From a virus, in IMG/VR virus record IMGVR_UViG_3300043750_000084, positions 1-30,578 of that record: DNA of 30,578 bases; one strand, written 5' to 3'. Shown piece after piece: positions 1-8,532 of this stretch; position 1 is the first letter of the stretch; each line of letters starts with the position of its first letter. The notes under the pieces are model-generated. The model was given only the letters and a program-made list of their open reading frames with translations, was not told where the DNA came from and ran no database searches. The translations under genes and the position numbers were made by a program.

Positions 1-140
1 GGGTTGATCAAGATCCAGCCGTGGCGGTACCTGAACGCTAACGCTCCGGCCGGGTTCTTGGAAAAGTCCAGCGTGTGGGCGTCCACCACCCGGACGCCCC
101 GAGGTAACGACTCCGCGAAGACGACCTCGTACTCCTGCAT
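1..140 (-). CDS. Partial phage protein, HGW-motif N-terminus
   Basis: This leftward gene is cut by the window edge, so only its first 46 or so residues are visible. It starts at an ATG two bases after the TGA of the upstream 545-residue gene, which suggests translational coupling. The visible end of the fragment reads FRYRHGWILIN, closely matching FRFRHGWIPV in the neighbouring gene. Position downstream of terminase, portal and MuF suggests a head-assembly role, but this is inference from order only. I do not recognise the family. Confidence 0.6.
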   Translation of the reverse strand, partial: MQEYEVVFAESLPRGVRVVDAHTLDFSKNPAGALAFRYRHGWILIN

Positions 141-142
141 GC

Positions 143-1780
143 TCACTTAGTGCCCTTGCCCTTCTTGCGGATGGAGCGCCGTGCCTTGACTGCCTTCTTG
201 ACCAGCGACGGAGACGCCTTGGAGACCAGGCTGTTCGACGTGAACCGGCCGCCGTCCTGGGAGGTGACCGTGGGCACCGTGGTGACCTCGGAGCCGCCCC
301 CGAAGTCGGCGGACACCCCCAGCTCCACCGTTGCGGGCTCCTCCAGCACGGAGCGGATCAGGGCCATCGGCTGGGACAGGTTGACGTTGTTGCGCAGCTG
401 GTCGTTCTGCGCCTTCTGCTGGGCCTCGAAGGCGTCCAGCAGCCGCTGCTGAGACGGCGTCAACGGGCGTCCAGCCTTCTTGTCGGCCAGGGCCAGCTTG
501 GTCGCCTGGGACACCAGCTGCTGGTGCGCCTTGCGCTTCGCGGCGGCCTGCTTCGTGGCAGCCGTCTTCGCCTTCGTGGCGGCAGTAGCCTTCTGCTTGG
601 CGGCCTTCGCCCTCGCGGCAAGAGCCTTCTTCACGGCAGCGGCCTTCTGCTTCGCAGCACGCTTCGCGGCGGCAGCGGCCTTCTTCTTGTTGGAAGCAGC
701 CTGCTTGGAAGCCTTCTTCGCGTCGGCCTGCGCCTTGTTCTGGTACGCCTGTTTGATCGCGTCCTTGGTGGCCGCGTCGTGGCCCACCATGTCCTTGATC
801 TCCTGCGAGGACTTGTTCTCCTGCGACGGTCCGACCGGCTGCCCGGCGCTGTTGACCGGCACCCAGCCGTGCTTCCAGCCCGTGGCACCCGGGGGCAGCT
901 GGTGGCGGCCCTTCTGGTACTGGTCGTTCTTCGGCTTGCCCTTGCCCTTGGGCGGAGGCGCTGCCTTGCCCTTGCTGGGCTTCCCGGTGGGCTCGGCGGC
1001 GATCTGCGCCAGCTCAACCGGCTCGGAGCCGTCCAGCACGGAGCGCAGGAGGGCCATCGGCTGGCTCAACTCCTGGGTGCGACGCGCGTCCTCCTGGTCC
1101 CGGTAGTACTGGTGCAGACGGTCCTGCTCGTTCTCCCAGGCCAGGTCGTCCCGGAAGATGTCGACCGTCCCGTGGAGATCCCGGCTGCGCTTGTAGTGGG
1201 CGATCGTGCTGTCCAAACCGTGGGCCAGGGCCGGGGACTTGGTGTTCTTCCGGGCCTCTTCCAGGTGGGCGATGGCCCCCTCGTGGTCTCCGGCTTCGCG
1301 CAGCTTCTCCGCGTGGGCTCGGACCGCACGGTCACGGGCGATGGCCTTGGGGACGCCCTTCTCCATCGGCAGGTCGTTGCCGTGCTCGTCCACCGGGATC
1401 CAGCCGTGGCGGAACCGGAAGGCCTTGCCGACCGCCGACAGTTCGATGGCCTCCGCGTCCTCCTGGGACAGTTTGACCTCGCCCTTGTTCGGGGTGGCCT
1501 TGGCCTTTGCCTTGGCGGCCTCCCACTGGGCGACGGCAGCGGTGGCTGCGGCTCGGACCTCGGGCTTGACGTCGCCCCGGCCGGTCGCCCAGTTCTGCAC
1601 GACGCCGATCGCGGTCTGGATGGCCCGGGACTTGTCCATGCCGCGCTTCTCGATGAGAGAGTGCGCGATGTTCTGGATGTAGGGCGGAAGGTTCAGCGAT
1701 CGGTCGTGGAACAAACCGGGGCCGCCCGGCTTTCCCAGCGGGTGGGGCGTGGTCGCTAACTCCCCTGTCTCAGCGCTCAT
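143..1780 (-). CDS. Large Lys/Ala-rich head-assembly (scaffold-like) protein
   Basis: 545 residues. Residues about 30-95 (LPPYIQNIAHSLIEKRG..., AI..AIGVVQNWATGRG) match a short helical motif that I recall from phage capsid-maturation or scaffold-type proteins beside MuF genes. The middle (about 345-430) is a long Lys/Ala coiled-coil-like stretch, and the C-terminus is basic (RRSIRKKGKGTK). Two internal repeats are visible: LSQPMAL(L/I)RSVL followed by VEL at about 240 and 468, and HGW(I/V)PV at about 125 and 305. The gene lies between a small virion-like gene and the cut-off gene. A scaffold or minor head role is inferred; no protease triad was identified. Confidence 0.6.
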   Translation of the reverse strand: MSAETGELATTPHPLGKPGGPGLFHDRSLNLPPYIQNIAHSLIEKRGMDKSRAIQTAIGVVQNWATGRGDVKPEVRAAATAAVAQWEAAKAKAKATPNKGEVKLSQEDAEAIELSAVGKAFRFRHGWIPVDEHGNDLPMEKGVPKAIARDRAVRAHAEKLREAGDHEGAIAHLEEARKNTKSPALAHGLDSTIAHYKRSRDLHGTVDIFRDDLAWENEQDRLHQYYRDQEDARRTQELSQPMALLRSVLDGSEPVELAQIAAEPTGKPSKGKAAPPPKGKGKPKNDQYQKGRHQLPPGATGWKHGWVPVNSAGQPVGPSQENKSSQEIKDMVGHDAATKDAIKQAYQNKAQADAKKASKQAASNKKKAAAAAKRAAKQKAAAVKKALAARAKAAKQKATAATKAKTAATKQAAAKRKAHQQLVSQATKLALADKKAGRPLTPSQQRLLDAFEAQQKAQNDQLRNNVNLSQPMALIRSVLEEPATVELGVSADFGGGSEVTTVPTVTSQDGGRFTSNSLVSKASPSLVKKAVKARRSIRKKGKGTK

Positions 1781-1810
1781 GTCGGTTCCTCGCCGTGCCG
1801 GTCAGTCAGC

Positions 1811-2134
1811 TCAGTGGAATGCGGCGAGCTTGATGGTGACGGCGGACGCGGTGACCTTCACGGTGTCTCCGGTGATGGAGTACGGGAAGTCGCCGGGGCC
1901 GAACAGGTAGATCGTCGTCGGGTTCAGCGTGTACTGCTTGTCCGGGACGGTGAGACCGGTGGCCAGGGTGACATTGGACTTCACCGTGATGGTGCCGCCC
2001 GCCGATCCCCCGTCCACGTAGAGCCAGGTGGCGCCGTCGTTCTGGAAAGTGTTTCCGGTGAGGTCTGCTGCGACCGGGCCCAGGGTGCTCTGGCCGACCG
2101 GCGAGGCCGAAAGGACGGTTAACGCGGTGGACAT
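1811..2134 (-). CDS. Small virion structural protein (decoration/fibre-like)
   Basis: 107 residues from the ATG at 2134, which is preceded by AAGGGA. An upstream in-frame extension to 2203 is rejected because it has no ribosome site. The sequence is a Gly/Thr/Val-rich beta protein with TGNTFQNDGATWLYVDGGS, TITVKSN and YLFGPGDFPYSI. This is the layout of a small phage family I recall as head-fibre or decoration-like proteins: a threonine-rich repeat, an NDG-WL-V segment and a GP-F/Y segment. It follows MuF and precedes the scaffold-like gene. The structural role is inferred from layout and position. Confidence 0.65.
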   Translation of the reverse strand: MSTALTVLSASPVGQSTLGPVAADLTGNTFQNDGATWLYVDGGSAGGTITVKSNVTLATGLTVPDKQYTLNPTTIYLFGPGDFPYSITGDTVKVTASAVTIKLAAFH

Positions 2135-2219
2135 AGTGCGGTCCCTTTCACGTGAATTTTGATACAGGCATGCCGGATACCAAACTACCCGTTTAACCGT
2201 CAATCTGGGAGGCTAGTAC

Positions 2220-2846
2220 CTATACGGGAAAATTTCCACCGAGGTGTGCGGGGAGTTCTGTTACCACGGGTTTTCCGGGGTATGCCGGGGTCGGATAGCA
2301 GCGGCAGTAGACGTGCCGAGCCCCGGGATACAGCCCACCGGGCGGGTTGCTCGCGTCGAAGTTCTTCCCGATGAGCCAGCGGCAATCCGGGGTGGTCCGG
2401 TCGTCCAGAATTCCGCCCCAGCCGAGGGTGCCTTCTCCGGTGTGGTCGGACATGTTCAGGGTCTTCTTGGCTGCGTCGGTGCGTCGCTGGGAGGCTTTCA
2501 GGTGGGCGGCAAAGAGCGCCTTTTCCCGCTTGAGCCCGGTCTGGAGGTCGGGGGCGTCGGCGAGTCGCTTGATGGCGTTGATGAGGTAGGCGGCTCGGAA
2601 CTTCTGGTTCTGAGCCTTTACGGCGGCCAGTGGACCGCCCTTACCGGCGCCCTTTTTGCCCGGCTTGTACTTGATGGCTGCGAGGGCTGCCAGAGCGAGC
2701 TTTTTCGGGGTTTTCAGGGCTGCTGAAATAGCCCCCACCGCCGTGATCAGGGGCGGACCCGCCGCGAGTACGGCAGCCACCGCAGCAATTTCAGCGGCAT
2801 TTCCCGATGAATCGCTTTGGGCCTTTTGCTGCGCTTGCTCCGCCAT
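2220..2846 (-). CDS. MuF-like minor head protein
   Basis: 208 residues starting at an ATG with a strong GGAGG six bases upstream. The N-terminus is Ala-rich (about 1-60), followed by a helical middle. The C-terminal part (about 145-195) has the MuF / SPP1 gp7 signature: WGGILDDRTTPDCRWLIG, then NPPGG, then ARHVYCRCYP. The D-x-R-T-x-x-x-C and H-x-x-CRC residues are the conserved set of this family. Known members are minor head proteins that bind the portal and act early in capsid assembly. The gene lies directly downstream of the portal, the usual place for MuF. It is short for the family, which often has a longer N-terminal part. Confidence 0.82.
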   Translation of the reverse strand: MAEQAQQKAQSDSSGNAAEIAAVAAVLAAGPPLITAVGAISAALKTPKKLALAALAAIKYKPGKKGAGKGGPLAAVKAQNQKFRAAYLINAIKRLADAPDLQTGLKREKALFAAHLKASQRRTDAAKKTLNMSDHTGEGTLGWGGILDDRTTPDCRWLIGKNFDASNPPGGLYPGARHVYCRCYPTPAYPGKPVVTELPAHLGGNFPV

Positions 2847-2886
2847 GCTTCCTCCGTCTACTATTCCTTTCGGGTGGTTGGGTAAT

Positions 2887-2928
2887 CGAACCCCCGTCAG
2901 TCGTAGCTCTGCTCCTGACGGGGGTTCG
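2887..2928 (+). terminator. Perfect hairpin with T-run in the plus direction
   Basis: Arms 2887-2900 and 2915-2928 form a perfect 14-bp stem with a 14-base loop, followed by TTTTTT at 2930-2935 on the plus strand. It lies between the portal and MuF genes, which are transcribed on the minus strand, so its terminator polarity is opposite to the operon. It may block antisense transcription, or act as a structural element in the minus-strand message. Confidence 0.6.
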
Positions 2929-2933
2929 GTTTT

Positions 2934-4499
2934 TTATTTCCCGCCCTTGGCGGCTGCCGCCTTCTGCTGGACCATCGACGCCGCCTTGTTGATCTTGGCT
3001 CCGGCCTTCATCATCTCGGTCTTGCCCTGCGCGTTCGCCGCACCCTTGGCGGCTCCGGCCTGCGGGCCTCCCTGGGCGGCCAGCTGCTTCTGAGCCTCCA
3101 GGCCCACCTGCTTGGTCTGAAGGTCCAGCTGCATGCGCTGGTCGAGGCGGTCCTCCAGCTCGGAGAACTCCTTGTTGACCTCATCCATGGGCATATCGAG
3201 GTAAGTACCCATCATGCGGGTCAATTCGGTCATGAAGGCCTGCGGGACACGCAGTTCGGTCGGCGTGGTGCCGAAGCCCAGCAGCAGGGCCTTGACCGTC
3301 TCAAGGTCGCCCTCGGACAGCGGCCCGAACTCGAAGGTGGGGCAGGTCGCCTGCGGCCCGAAGTTGTACATCACCAGGTCGGCGATCACGAAGTTCGTGA
3401 TGGACTCCGCCAGTTCCTTGGCGGTGCCGGTGAGCGACTGGAGGAAGAAGTCGCTCTGGTCCTTGGACAGGGCGTACGAGCCGCCCGGGGAGTCCGGGAG
3501 GTTGGTGAACCCGGCCAGCACGCTCGCGGCCATCTGGTTGTCCAGGTAGTTGATCATGTCCTGGAACAGCCCGGCCGCCGAGGTACCCAGCTCCAGGGTG
3601 TGCACGTCGATCTCGGACGATGTGCCCAGCACGCCACCGTTCTTGACGTAGCGCAAGGCCTGCGCGTACTGCTTGGCCCGGGTCTCGTCCTCCGCCTTGA
3701 CCACGTAACGGCCGGTGGCGTTGGCCTCCAGGAAGGTGGCCCACAGGAAAAGGATCTTCTGCTTCTTGTCGTGTAGCCAGTAGATCAGCTCCATGTCGCT
3801 GTCCCCTCGGGCAGCGTTGATGTGCTGATTGTTCAGGTGCACCCAGGAGTACTGGGCGGGGATGTCCACCCAGATGTCCGGCCAGACCGCGCCGCCCACG
3901 GACACCGGGCGCTGCCGGAAGCCCCGGAAGGATCCGGTCTTCGGGTCACGGGCGATGGCCACGGTGGACGGGGACCGGAACGCCAGCTTCTCGTAGACGA
4001 TCTTGCCGTTCCGCTCCGTGAAGACCTTCTCGAAGCAGGCCTTGCGGTAGGTGCGGGCGGACAGGGCCTGCGCGATGAGCAGCCTCATCGGGGTCTTCAT
4101 GCCGCCCTGGTTCGCGGGCTTGGTCAGGGCGTCCTGGATGAACGCGGCCTCCCCCTTGTCGCCGGAGCCGGGCACGATCTTCCACGGCGCCGAGCGGATC
4201 GGGAGGGTCAGCACGTTCTGGATGGTGCGGGCCTTGCCGTCCCGCTTGAGCATTTCGTCCAGGTCGAGCGATTCGTATTCGCGCTCGTCCAGGAGAATGC
4301 GCCCGGGAACTCCGGACCAGGTGGCCGCGAAGGAATCGGACCACCCGTAGATGCTGCCCTCTTCGACGTCCAGTGCGACGTCCGGGGCGCCCTTGACGGT
4401 CTTGGTGAGGTCTGTACCTTCAGGCGGGTATACGGGGGCATACGGTGACGCCGTACCTGCCTGCGCAGGCAGGTCGTCGTTTAACGGCACATCCGCCAC
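2934..4499 (-). CDS. Portal protein, Mu gp29-like (DUF935)
   Basis: 521 residues from a GTG with AGGGGA upstream. Typical segments of the Mu gp29/DUF935 portal family are visible: a DEMLKRDGKARTIQNVLTLP-type segment near residue 80, SAPWKIVPG, then RKACFEKVFT, and a C-terminal helical tail. The tail (about 455-521) is Gln/Ala/Lys-rich and could be the crown. Portals form the dodecameric ring through which DNA enters the head. The gene follows the large terminase by 58 bases and precedes MuF, as expected for a head module. Confidence 0.88.
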   Translation of the reverse strand: MADVPLNDDLPAQAGTASPYAPVYPPEGTDLTKTVKGAPDVALDVEEGSIYGWSDSFAATWSGVPGRILLDEREYESLDLDEMLKRDGKARTIQNVLTLPIRSAPWKIVPGSGDKGEAAFIQDALTKPANQGGMKTPMRLLIAQALSARTYRKACFEKVFTERNGKIVYEKLAFRSPSTVAIARDPKTGSFRGFRQRPVSVGGAVWPDIWVDIPAQYSWVHLNNQHINAARGDSDMELIYWLHDKKQKILFLWATFLEANATGRYVVKAEDETRAKQYAQALRYVKNGGVLGTSSEIDVHTLELGTSAAGLFQDMINYLDNQMAASVLAGFTNLPDSPGGSYALSKDQSDFFLQSLTGTAKELAESITNFVIADLVMYNFGPQATCPTFEFGPLSEGDLETVKALLLGFGTTPTELRVPQAFMTELTRMMGTYLDMPMDEVNKEFSELEDRLDQRMQLDLQTKQVGLEAQKQLAAQGGPQAGAAKGAANAQGKTEMMKAGAKINKAASMVQQKAAAAKGGK

Positions 4500-4557
4500 G
4501 AGGGTCCCCTATTCCTATGATCCAGTCCGGTTTATGCTATCCGCGCGATCCATTTCA

Positions 4558-6270
4558 CTACCAGCCGGAGTGCTGCATATCCGCTGTGATATCCCACTTC
4601 TCCACGATGGGGACCTCCTCGGCTTCCATATTCGGCACGTAGCGCTCCCCCGGATCCTTCCAGTCGGAATCCTTCAGCTCCTCGGCACTCACGATGGAGG
4701 AAGGCATCCAGTACGCGTGGATGAGGGCGTCCGCGCGGTCGGTGGACCGCCCGAGCCGGGCCCGGATGTCGTCCTTCTTCTCGATCTTGTACTTCGGGGT
4801 GCCCGGCTGCGTGTCGAACCGGGGACAGGTCAGCTCCGCCAGCAGCTTGTCGTCCCTCGGGAACGCGATCTTCGCCCCGCCCTTGCGAGACGGGTTCAGC
4901 AGCTCCCGCAGGTTCCACCAGGCCGCCGCCCGGTCGTTCACGAAGGTCATCTTGCCGGTGGTGTCCTTGCGCCCAGACTGCGCCGCCGCAATGAACGCGT
5001 AGGTGTCCTGGGAGTCTCGGCGCAGCTTCGCGACCACACCTGAACCCACGCCGATGCCGTCCACGACATACTTGGCGTTGGTGGGTGCCCCGTGCAGGAC
5101 CGCGATCTCCTGGAGGTCATCCGCCGTGGTCAGAGGGTCCTTGGAGGGGAACGCGATCAGCTCGCGGACCACGTCGCCCTGCCGGACGGCCGCCACCGTC
5201 TCGTCCTCGCCGCCGTCCGAGATGTCTGCGCCGATCACGATCTCGCCGACCTGCTGCTGCTTCGGCTCCACCAGGCACACCGGCTCGTCGGTGTCCGGGT
5301 CGATGACGTACGTGCCGTCCCGCCACTGCTCCCACCGGGCCATCGCGGCTTCCGCCCATGCCAGCGGGATGACGCCCTCGGAGGACGTCTCGGGGAACAG
5401 GGCCCGCACCTTCGACTTGAACAGGCTGGAGTCCCGGCCCCAGCCGGTCATCGACTCGTAGACCCAGGTCGGGCCGACCAGCGTCTTCTTGAGGGTGTCG
5501 GAGACCTCCTCGGTGGAGAAGGGGATGCCCTCCTCCTTCATGTACTCGACCAGCTTGGGGTACCGGGAGCAGGCCTCTTCGGTCATCAGCGGTGACCTGA
5601 GGGCGTCGATGCGGATCTTGTTCCACTTCTCGCCGAGCGGGGACTCCGGAGAGCACACCTGGCGGAAGTGGGAACCCGGGTCGGTGGGGTTTCCGATGGC
5701 CAGCACCCGGGAGGCCTCGTTGGTCACGAGGGAGTCCACGGCGTCCCAGATGGACCTGTCGACGCCGCACGCCTCATCGATCACCACGAGGATCTTCTCC
5801 GCGTGGAAACCCTGGAACGCCGAGTCTTCCTTGTCCGGGGGCTTCTGGCCGATACCGACCAACTCGCCGTTGATCTTCCACGAGGGGATCGGGCTGGACA
5901 GGATCTGGCCCGGCAGGGAGTAACCCCGCTCCTTGGCCAGGTTGTGGGCGCGCTGGATGTAACGCCAGAGAATGGACGCCACCTGCCGGGCGGTCGGCGC
6001 GGTGGTCACCAAAAACACCTGGTCCATCGGAATGGTGGCAATCCACCAGGCCGATAACCGGGATGCGAGGTGGGACTTTCCGGCCGCGTGACAGGACTGG
6101 ACGGCAGTGAATCGGTGGTCCCGGACGGATTCGCAGATCTCCGTCTGCATGGACCACATGTCCTCGCCGAGAACATCGTTGACCCATACGGCCGGATTGC
6201 GGTGAGAATCCTTTTTCGCCTGTAATTCGTACAGCGTGGCCAGCCTGTCGGCCCATGCCATTTGCGCCAC
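4558..6270 (-). CDS. terL: Terminase large subunit
   Basis: 570 residues. The GTG start at 6270 is chosen because AGAGG lies six bases upstream; an internal ATG three codons later is less well placed. The N-terminal ATPase has a Walker A-like segment at about 58-67 (QSCHAAGKSH) and Walker B ILVVIDE at 160-166. The C-terminal RNase H-like nuclease shows GADIS (D349), VVDGIGVG (D404) and DRADALIHAYW (D512), the usual acidic triad layout. The enzyme cuts concatemers and drives DNA into the head through the portal encoded next. Length is normal for the family. Confidence 0.93.
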   Translation of the reverse strand: MAQMAWADRLATLYELQAKKDSHRNPAVWVNDVLGEDMWSMQTEICESVRDHRFTAVQSCHAAGKSHLASRLSAWWIATIPMDQVFLVTTAPTARQVASILWRYIQRAHNLAKERGYSLPGQILSSPIPSWKINGELVGIGQKPPDKEDSAFQGFHAEKILVVIDEACGVDRSIWDAVDSLVTNEASRVLAIGNPTDPGSHFRQVCSPESPLGEKWNKIRIDALRSPLMTEEACSRYPKLVEYMKEEGIPFSTEEVSDTLKKTLVGPTWVYESMTGWGRDSSLFKSKVRALFPETSSEGVIPLAWAEAAMARWEQWRDGTYVIDPDTDEPVCLVEPKQQQVGEIVIGADISDGGEDETVAAVRQGDVVRELIAFPSKDPLTTADDLQEIAVLHGAPTNAKYVVDGIGVGSGVVAKLRRDSQDTYAFIAAAQSGRKDTTGKMTFVNDRAAAWWNLRELLNPSRKGGAKIAFPRDDKLLAELTCPRFDTQPGTPKYKIEKKDDIRARLGRSTDRADALIHAYWMPSSIVSAEELKDSDWKDPGERYVPNMEAEEVPIVEKWDITADMQHSGW

Positions 6271-6346
6271 GCCCGACCTCTTTCTCCAGCAGACAGCGCC
6301 CGTGCGTGATCATTGTACGGAATTCTGTCAAGATGCCGGAAATGAC

Positions 6347-6378
6347 GAAACCCCGGTCCGTTGAGAGACCGGGGTTTC
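6347..6378. terminator. Perfect 12-bp hairpin upstream of terL
   Basis: GAAACCCCGGTC (6347-6358) pairs perfectly with GACCGGGGTTTC (6367-6378) around an 8-base loop. It sits in the 176-base gap between the 107-residue gene and terL on the minus strand. No long T-run follows on either strand, so it could be a weak bidirectional terminator or an mRNA processing/stability element dividing the packaging genes. Confidence 0.5.
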
Positions 6379-6446
6379 GAGGCAGTTGTGAAAAAGAGAG
6401 ACCCCTCGCGGGCGACGATCTCGGCTGCCTGCCCTCAGGATAGCTG

Positions 6447-6770
6447 CTAGCCCTCACCCTCGGGTAAGTACGCGATGTCCTCCAGAGTGTGCCGCTGCAT
6501 CTGGAGGCGCTCCTCCTCCTTGATCCGCTTGACCAGCGCCCGGTCGGCCAGCTCCTCCTTCAGGGACGCCCGAGCGGCCAGGGACCGGGCCTGCCCGGTG
6601 AAGAAGCTGGCAGCCCCCTCCAGGATCAGGCCGACCGCGTTGAACAGGTCGATGACCAGCGTCGTCGGCGTCCACCTCAGCGCGCCCTCATCCGGCTCCC
6701 CCGCAGTCGACAGCAGGTGCACGACGGCCGGAGGCAGTTCCTCATCCTCGGACTCATACGGGTCAGACAT
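6447..6770 (-). CDS. Unknown small protein in packaging module
   Basis: 107 residues, ATG start with GAGG eight bases upstream and 15 bases after the phosphoesterase stop. The N-terminus is acidic (YESEDEELPP). A hydrophobic stretch at about 38-62 (TLVIDLFNAVGLILEGAASFF) is followed by a charged helical tail rich in Arg, Lys and Glu, ending HTLEDIAYLPEGEG. It could be membrane-associated or simply an amphipathic helical protein. I do not recognise the family. Position just before terL suggests a late role. Confidence 0.75.
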   Translation of the reverse strand: MSDPYESEDEELPPAVVHLLSTAGEPDEGALRWTPTTLVIDLFNAVGLILEGAASFFTGQARSLAARASLKEELADRALVKRIKEEERLQMQRHTLEDIAYLPEGEG

Positions 6771-6785
6771 GGCAGAACCTCACTT

Positions 6786-8033
6786 TCACAGAATCACGAG
6801 GTCGGACCAGCCGTCCGGACCCGCAGAGAACACCAGCAGCCCGGCCCGAGAGTCATCGCCCGTCCGGTTCGTGAACCAGGTGCTGCCGTTATCGAGCGCA
6901 GGCGCCTGGAGCCACGTTTTTCCGGATCCGACCTCTTCGGCCCGGAAGTGGTGGAAATGCCCGGTAAGGAGGATCCGCGCCCCGGCCACCGGCTGCTCAC
7001 CGAACGTCTGCCCGCGCCACCAGTCCACGACCTTCGAGGGGTTGCGCACCTGATGGCCGTGGGCCAGGCCCACCACGGTCCCGGCGACATCCAGGGACAC
7101 CGTCTCCTGCCACGCCTCCGGCAGGACGAACTTCACGTGCCCGTAGGCGTCCTCGTTGCAGGCGAAGGCGTCCGCGACCTGCTGCATCGTCTCGATGCCC
7201 CAGTCATCCGAAGGCGGCCCCACGGTCTTGCCGTTGATGCGGTGCTGGGCGTGGTTGGAGGCGCACACCGCAGCCGTCACAGAGTCGAACTGCCGGGCCA
7301 GCCGGTTGAGTCCGTCGAAGGTCAGCCGCCTGTGCAAGCGGACCATCTCCGTCATGGTCAGGTCGTTGGTGGCCAGCTGGGAGGCGACGTTCTGCTGCCC
7401 CTCGATGCAGTCCCCGGCGTCCATCCAGTACGCCGAGTCCACTGGGCGGCCGACCGCCTTGAGGTCTCTCGTGTGGTCCTGGAGCCGGTCGAACTTCTCC
7501 GCGATCCGGGCCAGCAGCTCGGGGGTGCCGCCCCTGCGATCGACCTTGCCGGTCTGGGGGTCGGAGTAGGCGATGACAAGGCCCCGAGAAGCCGCTACAG
7601 GGGCCCTACGGGTGCGCTTGACGCGCATGGCGTCCCGAACCATCGCCGCGATGTCCTCGGCCCCGTAGCCGCCCAAGGAAGACGGCGCCACCCGGAACTT
7701 CAGCCGCCACACGGCCTGGGTGATGGCGTCGGCACCTTCGCCGGAGCGGGTCCAGGCGGCCGGGTCGTACTTGGCCTCGGTGAGCTGCACGGACCAGCCT
7801 TCGGGGACCGCGAGCCCGAGTTCTTCGACGGCAGCCTTCCAGGCGGTGGGATCCTGCGGGCTGGCCTCGGTGGGGGCGGTGACAACGGTCATCGCGCCGG
7901 AGGGATCGAACGCCACCCCGGGCTGCCACTCGCGGCCCACAGGAGCCGTGGGGACGTGCCCGGCGCTGGAGGGCCCGGCCTGCCCGCTGGGGAGCCCCAG
8001 TAGGCCGTCCAGAGCCGCTGAGAGCCCGCTCAC
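6786..8033 (-). CDS. Metallophosphoesterase (Mre11/calcineurin-like fold)
   Basis: 415 residues from a GTG at 8033 that overlaps the previous stop as GTGA; the longer open frame to 8234 is rejected. The metallophosphoesterase signature is present in order: YSDPQ (D158, in place of DxH), DAGDCIEG (D208), ASNHAQHR (N260, H261), LAHGHQ (about 324-328) and LTGHFHHFRA (about 357-364). Family members are di-metal nucleases or phosphatases. Actinophages often carry one near the terminase, where it is annotated as Mre11-like, but the substrate here is unknown. The N-terminal 140 residues are not recognised. Confidence 0.8.
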   Translation of the reverse strand: MSGLSAALDGLLGLPSGQAGPSSAGHVPTAPVGREWQPGVAFDPSGAMTVVTAPTEASPQDPTAWKAAVEELGLAVPEGWSVQLTEAKYDPAAWTRSGEGADAITQAVWRLKFRVAPSSLGGYGAEDIAAMVRDAMRVKRTRRAPVAASRGLVIAYSDPQTGKVDRRGGTPELLARIAEKFDRLQDHTRDLKAVGRPVDSAYWMDAGDCIEGQQNVASQLATNDLTMTEMVRLHRRLTFDGLNRLARQFDSVTAAVCASNHAQHRINGKTVGPPSDDWGIETMQQVADAFACNEDAYGHVKFVLPEAWQETVSLDVAGTVVGLAHGHQVRNPSKVVDWWRGQTFGEQPVAGARILLTGHFHHFRAEEVGSGKTWLQAPALDNGSTWFTNRTGDDSRAGLLVFSAGPDGWSDLVIL

Positions 8034-8296
8034 GCGGCTTCCTTGGGGCACCGGCAGCCGGAGGACGCCCCGCGCTTGCGGTGGCGCAGCACGGTCTTGT
8101 CGGCGATGGGGTGGCCGTTGCGGGTCATGGCCTCGGCGATCACCGAGCCGGGAATGTCGGGGTTGTCGATGACGCGGCAGAGCGCCGTGCATTCCTCGTC
8201 GCTGAGCTGGCCCATGATGCGGGCCACGGTGCACTGGGGGCCGGGGTAGGTGCCTCCCCGGGATTCCACGCTTCTCAGGTCGTCTACGAGACTCAT
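8030..8296 (-). CDS. Small HTH-like protein, possible small terminase
   Basis: 88 residues; ATG at 8296 follows AGGGG by four bases. The segment at about 44-80 (DNPDIPGSVIAEAMTRNGHPIADKTVLRHRK) looks like a helix-turn-helix of the kind 'IA.A....G......TV.RHR', ending with a CRC cluster. In related phages similar small proteins are called HTH proteins or the terminase small subunit, which recognises the packaging site. It is first in the leftward late operon and overlaps the phosphoesterase by four bases. The small-terminase call is inference from position and size. Confidence 0.65.
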   Translation of the reverse strand: MSLVDDLRSVESRGGTYPGPQCTVARIMGQLSDEECTALCRVIDNPDIPGSVIAEAMTRNGHPIADKTVLRHRKRGASSGCRCPKEAA

Positions 8297-8386
8297 GATC
8301 CCCTACAGGTGCTACAGGTCCCGTTTAAGTGGACCGATTGTTTCCGGCGACATTCACGGTAGCGTACGAAACACGTTTACCAAAGC

Positions 8387-8392
8387 TGTCAA
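8387..8392 (-). promoter_or_regulatory. Possible -35 box of the leftward late operon
   Basis: A TTGACA hexamer lies on the minus strand in the divergent gap upstream of the HTH gene. The best -10-like hexamer downstream (TACGCT) is 20 bases away, which is long. A promoter must lie in this gap for the leftward operon, but this exact assignment is weak. Confidence 0.25.
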
Positions 8393-8439
8393 ATAGCCCT
8401 GCAAGTAACGCTGCAAAAACGCCGGAGTACGAGGGTAGA

Positions 8440-8468
8440 TTGAACCTGCAACCGGTATCCCGTATGCT
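8440..8468 (+). promoter_or_regulatory. Sigma70/HrdB-type promoter of the lone plus-strand gene
   Basis: TTGAAC (8440-8445), a 17-base spacer and TATGCT (8463-8468) form a good housekeeping-type promoter about 65 bases upstream of the ATG at 8533. It differs from the GTGCTAGGGTAGATAC motif used elsewhere, suggesting host-driven expression. Confidence 0.65.
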
Positions 8469-8532
8469 GCGTCCGCTCTTATGGGCCAACCAGCGCCCAT
8501 AGAGCCTCAATTCACCTCATGGGGGGACCCAG

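Noticed and set aside
2850-2930. tRNA-like GGGGGTTCGATTACCC on the minus strand
   Set aside because: The T-loop-like string is part of a perfect 14-bp hairpin; no acceptor or anticodon arms fit in the 87-base gap.
6305-6340. TTGACA and TACAAT upstream of terL
   Set aside because: Only eight bases apart, so they cannot be one promoter; no better pairing was found for either.
6489-8003. 504-residue plus-strand open frame
   Set aside because: GC-rich shadow of the metallophosphoesterase gene; no family motifs and no start signals.
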